From NCBI RefSeq assembly GCF_011393335.1, contig NZ_CP049865.1, forward strand, positions 2,188,722 to 2,252,721: a stretch of 64,000 bases of DNA, given 5' to 3'. This document shows, piece by piece, positions 61,727 to 64,000 of this stretch. Position 1 is the stretch's first letter. Each line of letters starts with the position of its first letter. This DNA is from Propioniciclava coleopterorum (GTDB lineage: Bacteria > Actinomycetota > Actinomycetes > Propionibacteriales > Propionibacteriaceae). The notes below the pieces were generated by a model that saw only the letters and a list, made by a program, of their open reading frames with translations, was not told where the DNA came from and made no database searches. Made by a program: the position numbers and the translations under genes.

Positions 61727-62590
61727 TCAGGCCAGGGTGATGCGCTGCTTGAGGTGGTGGGACTCGCCCGGACGCAGGGTCACCGGGTGGCCCAGGGCGT
61801 TGGCGGCCTCGATGCAGATCATCTGCTGCCACTCGTCGTCGCCGAAGTCGGGCATGGCGGCGGCCTTGTCGATCCAGGGGTTCCAGATGACCGTGTTCGC
61901 CGAGCCGGACTTGGTGATGACCAGGTCGCGCCCCAGCGCCGGGTCGTGGATCGTGACCTCGCCCGTGCTCTCGTACACCCGGTCGGTCTCGCCCGCGACG
62001 GTCAGGTCGCCGGACTGGACCTGGCCCTCCTCGCCGGTGACCTTGTCGAAGTAGGTGGCGCCGTCCAGGCCGCTGATCGAGATCTTCGTGACGTCCCCGA
62101 CGCGCAGGTACGTGTGCAGGGCCTCGTCGAAGGTGATGTCCTCGTCGCCGACGTTGTCGATCTGCAGTTCGAGGCCCAGGTACTCCGGGGTGAACTTCGC
62201 CCGGAACCAGGCCTCGTAGCGCTGCGGCCAGTTCGGCTGGTCGCCGCTCATCGACTCGTCGAGCGTGTACTCGACGATGAGGCGGCCGTCGCGGTCGAGG
62301 GTGTCCTTGACGTTGGACATGTGCCAGGTCTGGAGTCGGCCGAAGCCGTGGAGGGGCTGCAGGTCGCCGGAGCGTCCGGGGCCGAACCAGGGGAAGCAGA
62401 TCGGGACGCCGCCGCGGATGGGCTGGCTGTCGGCGAACCACGACTTCTCGCTCATCCAGATGACCGGCTCGGCACCGTCGGGTCGCCAGGACCAGACCTG
62501 GGCGCCCTGGTCGAAGATGCCGTAATGCCCGGACTGCCCCTGCGCGGCCTCGACGCCGCGAAGTGGATTGTCGGTGATCTCATGCGCCAT
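61727..62590 (-). CDS. Glucose-6-phosphate 1-epimerase (YeaD-like)
   Basis: 287 residues, aldose-1-epimerase fold. Features of the hexose-6-phosphate mutarotase branch: RGGVPICFPWFGPGRSG with the phosphate-contacting arginine, LHGFGRLQTWHM (catalytic His), FDEALHTYLRVGDV (catalytic His/Glu region) and a late ICIEAANALGHPVTLRPGE with the general-base Glu. It interconverts alpha and beta anomers of glucose-6-P, fitting with pgi and ppgK in the window. ATG 62590 follows an AGGAGG-type SD. Confidence 0.92.
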   Translation of the reverse strand: MAHEITDNPLRGVEAAQGQSGHYGIFDQGAQVWSWRPDGAEPVIWMSEKSWFADSQPIRGGVPICFPWFGPGRSGDLQPLHGFGRLQTWHMSNVKDTLDRDGRLIVEYTLDESMSGDQPNWPQRYEAWFRAKFTPEYLGLELQIDNVGDEDITFDEALHTYLRVGDVTKISISGLDGATYFDKVTGEEGQVQSGDLTVAGETDRVYESTGEVTIHDPALGRDLVITKSGSANTVIWNPWIDKAAAMPDFGDDEWQQMICIEAANALGHPVTLRPGESHHLKQRITLA

Positions 62591-62722
62591 CGGTAAGACC
62601 TCCTGCTGTCGTTATGACTTTCCCTGGAGCCTAGTCCGGGCGACCATCGCTGGGCGACCGGTTCGCCAAACTGTCGGCGCCGGATTGCGGGGCCGCATTC
62701 GGGCGGACGCCACCGTCCGGGT

Positions 62723-63997
62723 TCAGCCGCGAATCCGCCGGCATTCCAGGTAGAACCGCTTGTCACGGGCGTGTCCCATCGAGAATGTCTTGCGCGGGAA
62801 GGGCCCGTCCACGGCCACCGAGGCGAAGAAGTCCTCCTTGGCGATCGCCGGCAGCAGCACGCCGAGGGCGTCCGGACGCCGCCCCAGGTCGTCGACGACC
62901 TCGCCGTCGTGCACGTAGTCGGCCTCCGCGCCCGGATGCTCGGGCAGCCACCGGTCCAGGAAGGCCTGGACCGTGCCCACCGCCAGCTGGTGCGTGGGCG
63001 CCGTCGCCTCGACGACGCGGACGCCGTCGGCGTCCACGAGCGCGAACGCCTGCCCGGACGCCGCGGCGACCGCAACCTCCGCCGCCGCGGTGTCGGTGAC
63101 GGGCCGGACGGAGCCGCCGACCGCGGCGACCAGCGCCTCGGCCAGCCCGGGCGCCCCGGTCACGAGCCGGTGGATGGGCTCGAAGTGCAGCGACGGGTCG
63201 TGCAGGTTCACCAGCTCCACCAGCGCGTGCCGCCCGGGATGGTCCGGGCCCGCGCCCGCGGCCTTGAGCGCGGACCAGATCGTGGCGGCGGCCGCGAGCG
63301 AGTGGTTGCCGTCGCCGACCGCCAGCAGCAGCGGCGCGTCGGCGTCCAGGCCGTAGCGGGACGCGTACGCCTCCGGGGTGACGAGATCGGCCAGCGCCGC
63401 GAGGACGGCGTCCTGGACGCCGGCGTCGGCGATCAGCGCCCCGGCGATGTGACCCGAGCCGCCCATCAGGTCGGCGTCGTAGGCCGGCACCAGCCCGTCG
63501 CGGGCCGCGTCCACCGCGGCCAGGACCGTGCCGTCGGGGTCGTCGTACAGCACCAGCACGTGGGGGAGTTCGAGGTCGGCGTCCCGGCGGACCGCGATGC
63601 GCGGCGGCAGCCGGTCGATCACCGTCCCCTCGGTCGACCGGATCGGGCTGGTCGCCTGCGGGCTGAAGTCGTAGGCGTCCAGGTCGATCTCGACCAGCAG
63701 GCCCCGCTGGACGCCGCGGCTCACCTCGCGCTCCACCAGCACCAGCGCCTCGTGCTCGACGAACAGGCCGTCGGCCTCGTAGCGCCGCATCGCCTCCTGG
63801 CAGGCGGCGATCCGCGCCTCCACGTCGGCGGCGTGCAGGTGGAGCTCGGGCAGGATCATCCGCAGCGTGGAGGGCGCGTCCCCGACGGCCGCCTCCGCGG
63901 CGTCCCAGTAGTCGGGCTGCGCGGTGAACTGGTCGCAGGCGATCACCGCCCAGCGCGCCACATCGACGTCCGGACGCGGCAGCAGGACGAGCGGCAC
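62723..63997 (-). CDS. DUF1015 family protein, start near the window edge
   Basis: 424 residues. The start region VLLPRPDVDVARWAVIACDQFTAQ and the middle LLAVGDGNHSLAAAATIW are DUF1015 hallmarks (kinase-like family of unknown function, found next to serine and central metabolism genes in anaerobes); the end YVHDGEVVDDLG and FSMGHARDKRFYLECR is typical too. GTG 63997 would be the start; since it lies three bases from the window end, a few more residues upstream are possible. Function unknown. Confidence 0.8.
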   Translation of the reverse strand: MPLVLLPRPDVDVARWAVIACDQFTAQPDYWDAAEAAVGDAPSTLRMILPELHLHAADVEARIAACQEAMRRYEADGLFVEHEALVLVEREVSRGVQRGLLVEIDLDAYDFSPQATSPIRSTEGTVIDRLPPRIAVRRDADLELPHVLVLYDDPDGTVLAAVDAARDGLVPAYDADLMGGSGHIAGALIADAGVQDAVLAALADLVTPEAYASRYGLDADAPLLLAVGDGNHSLAAAATIWSALKAAGAGPDHPGRHALVELVNLHDPSLHFEPIHRLVTGAPGLAEALVAAVGGSVRPVTDTAAAEVAVAAASGQAFALVDADGVRVVEATAPTHQLAVGTVQAFLDRWLPEHPGAEADYVHDGEVVDDLGRRPDALGVLLPAIAKEDFFASVAVDGPFPRKTFSMGHARDKRFYLECRRIRG

Positions 63998-64000
63998 CCG

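Overview
This 64 kb window is chromosomal DNA of a very GC-rich Gram-positive actinobacterium. The gene content fits the Propionibacteriaceae or a near relative: a propionibacterial-type acetate/succinate CoA-transferase, polyphosphate glucokinase, an anaerobic DMSO-reductase operon, a cobalamin riboswitch, bifunctional-type dCTP deaminase and many leaderless transcripts. Genus level is not claimed. I see no phage, transposase, integrase, plasmid or CRISPR signature; the window reads as housekeeping plus catabolic and respiratory accessory genes.

Layout. 1-5.5 kb: a tightly overlapping (+) catabolic operon (VOC protein, amidohydrolase, quinone-oxidoreductase-like MDR, hotdog thioesterase, acyl-CoA ligase, TauE exporter). 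5.6-8 kb: GntR regulator divergent from 1-pyrroline-5-carboxylate dehydrogenase. 8.1-10.5 kb: two Gfo/Idh/MocA dehydrogenases behind a promoter with a palindromic operator. 10.5-14.5 kb: small acidic protein, META-domain lipoprotein, flavodoxin, GH36 alpha-galactosidase. 14.7-15.6 kb: remnants of a SorC regulator and a transketolase C-subunit, both decapitated at one junction. 16.6-24.2 kb: DMSO reductase dmsABC with two TorD-type chaperones, an iron-sulfur protein and a TetR regulator. 24.3-35 kb: assorted metabolism, transport and the crcB pair. 33.8-39.5 kb: a probable ether-lipid locus (SDR, alkyl-DHAP synthase homologue, fatty acyl-CoA reductase/HAD fusion) followed by a four-helix di-iron protein. 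40-53.5 kb: rarD, dcd, TetR, kinases, a secreted cell-wall protein, pgi, sanA-like, argS, ppgK, a PH-domain pair and a DUF1707/LiaF-like protein. 53.6-64 kb: tRNA-Gly(CCC), lipoprotein, an LPXTG surface protein with Pro-Thr repeats, a PemK/MazF-like gene abutting an orphan cobalamin riboswitch on the opposite strand, TetR, CoA-transferase, signal peptidase I, hexose-6-P mutarotase and a DUF1015 protein.

How genes work together. pgi, ppgK and the mutarotase serve glucose-6-phosphate metabolism; the alpha-galactosidase and Gfo/Idh enzymes feed sugars in; the CoA-transferase belongs to acetate/propionate fermentation; dmsABC with its chaperones provides anaerobic respiration. The locus at 33.8-38.6 kb contains the three activities needed to make fatty alcohol, couple it to dihydroxyacetone phosphate and reduce the ketone.

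A caution. Six genes (phosphotransferase, dmsC, serine hydrolase, SDR, ppgK, ydbT-like) are each exactly one base short, each at a short G/C run. This points to homopolymer errors in the consensus at least as much as to real pseudogenes. Many starts are supported by a TAnnnT -10 box 6-7 bases upstream of the start codon (leaderless mRNA).
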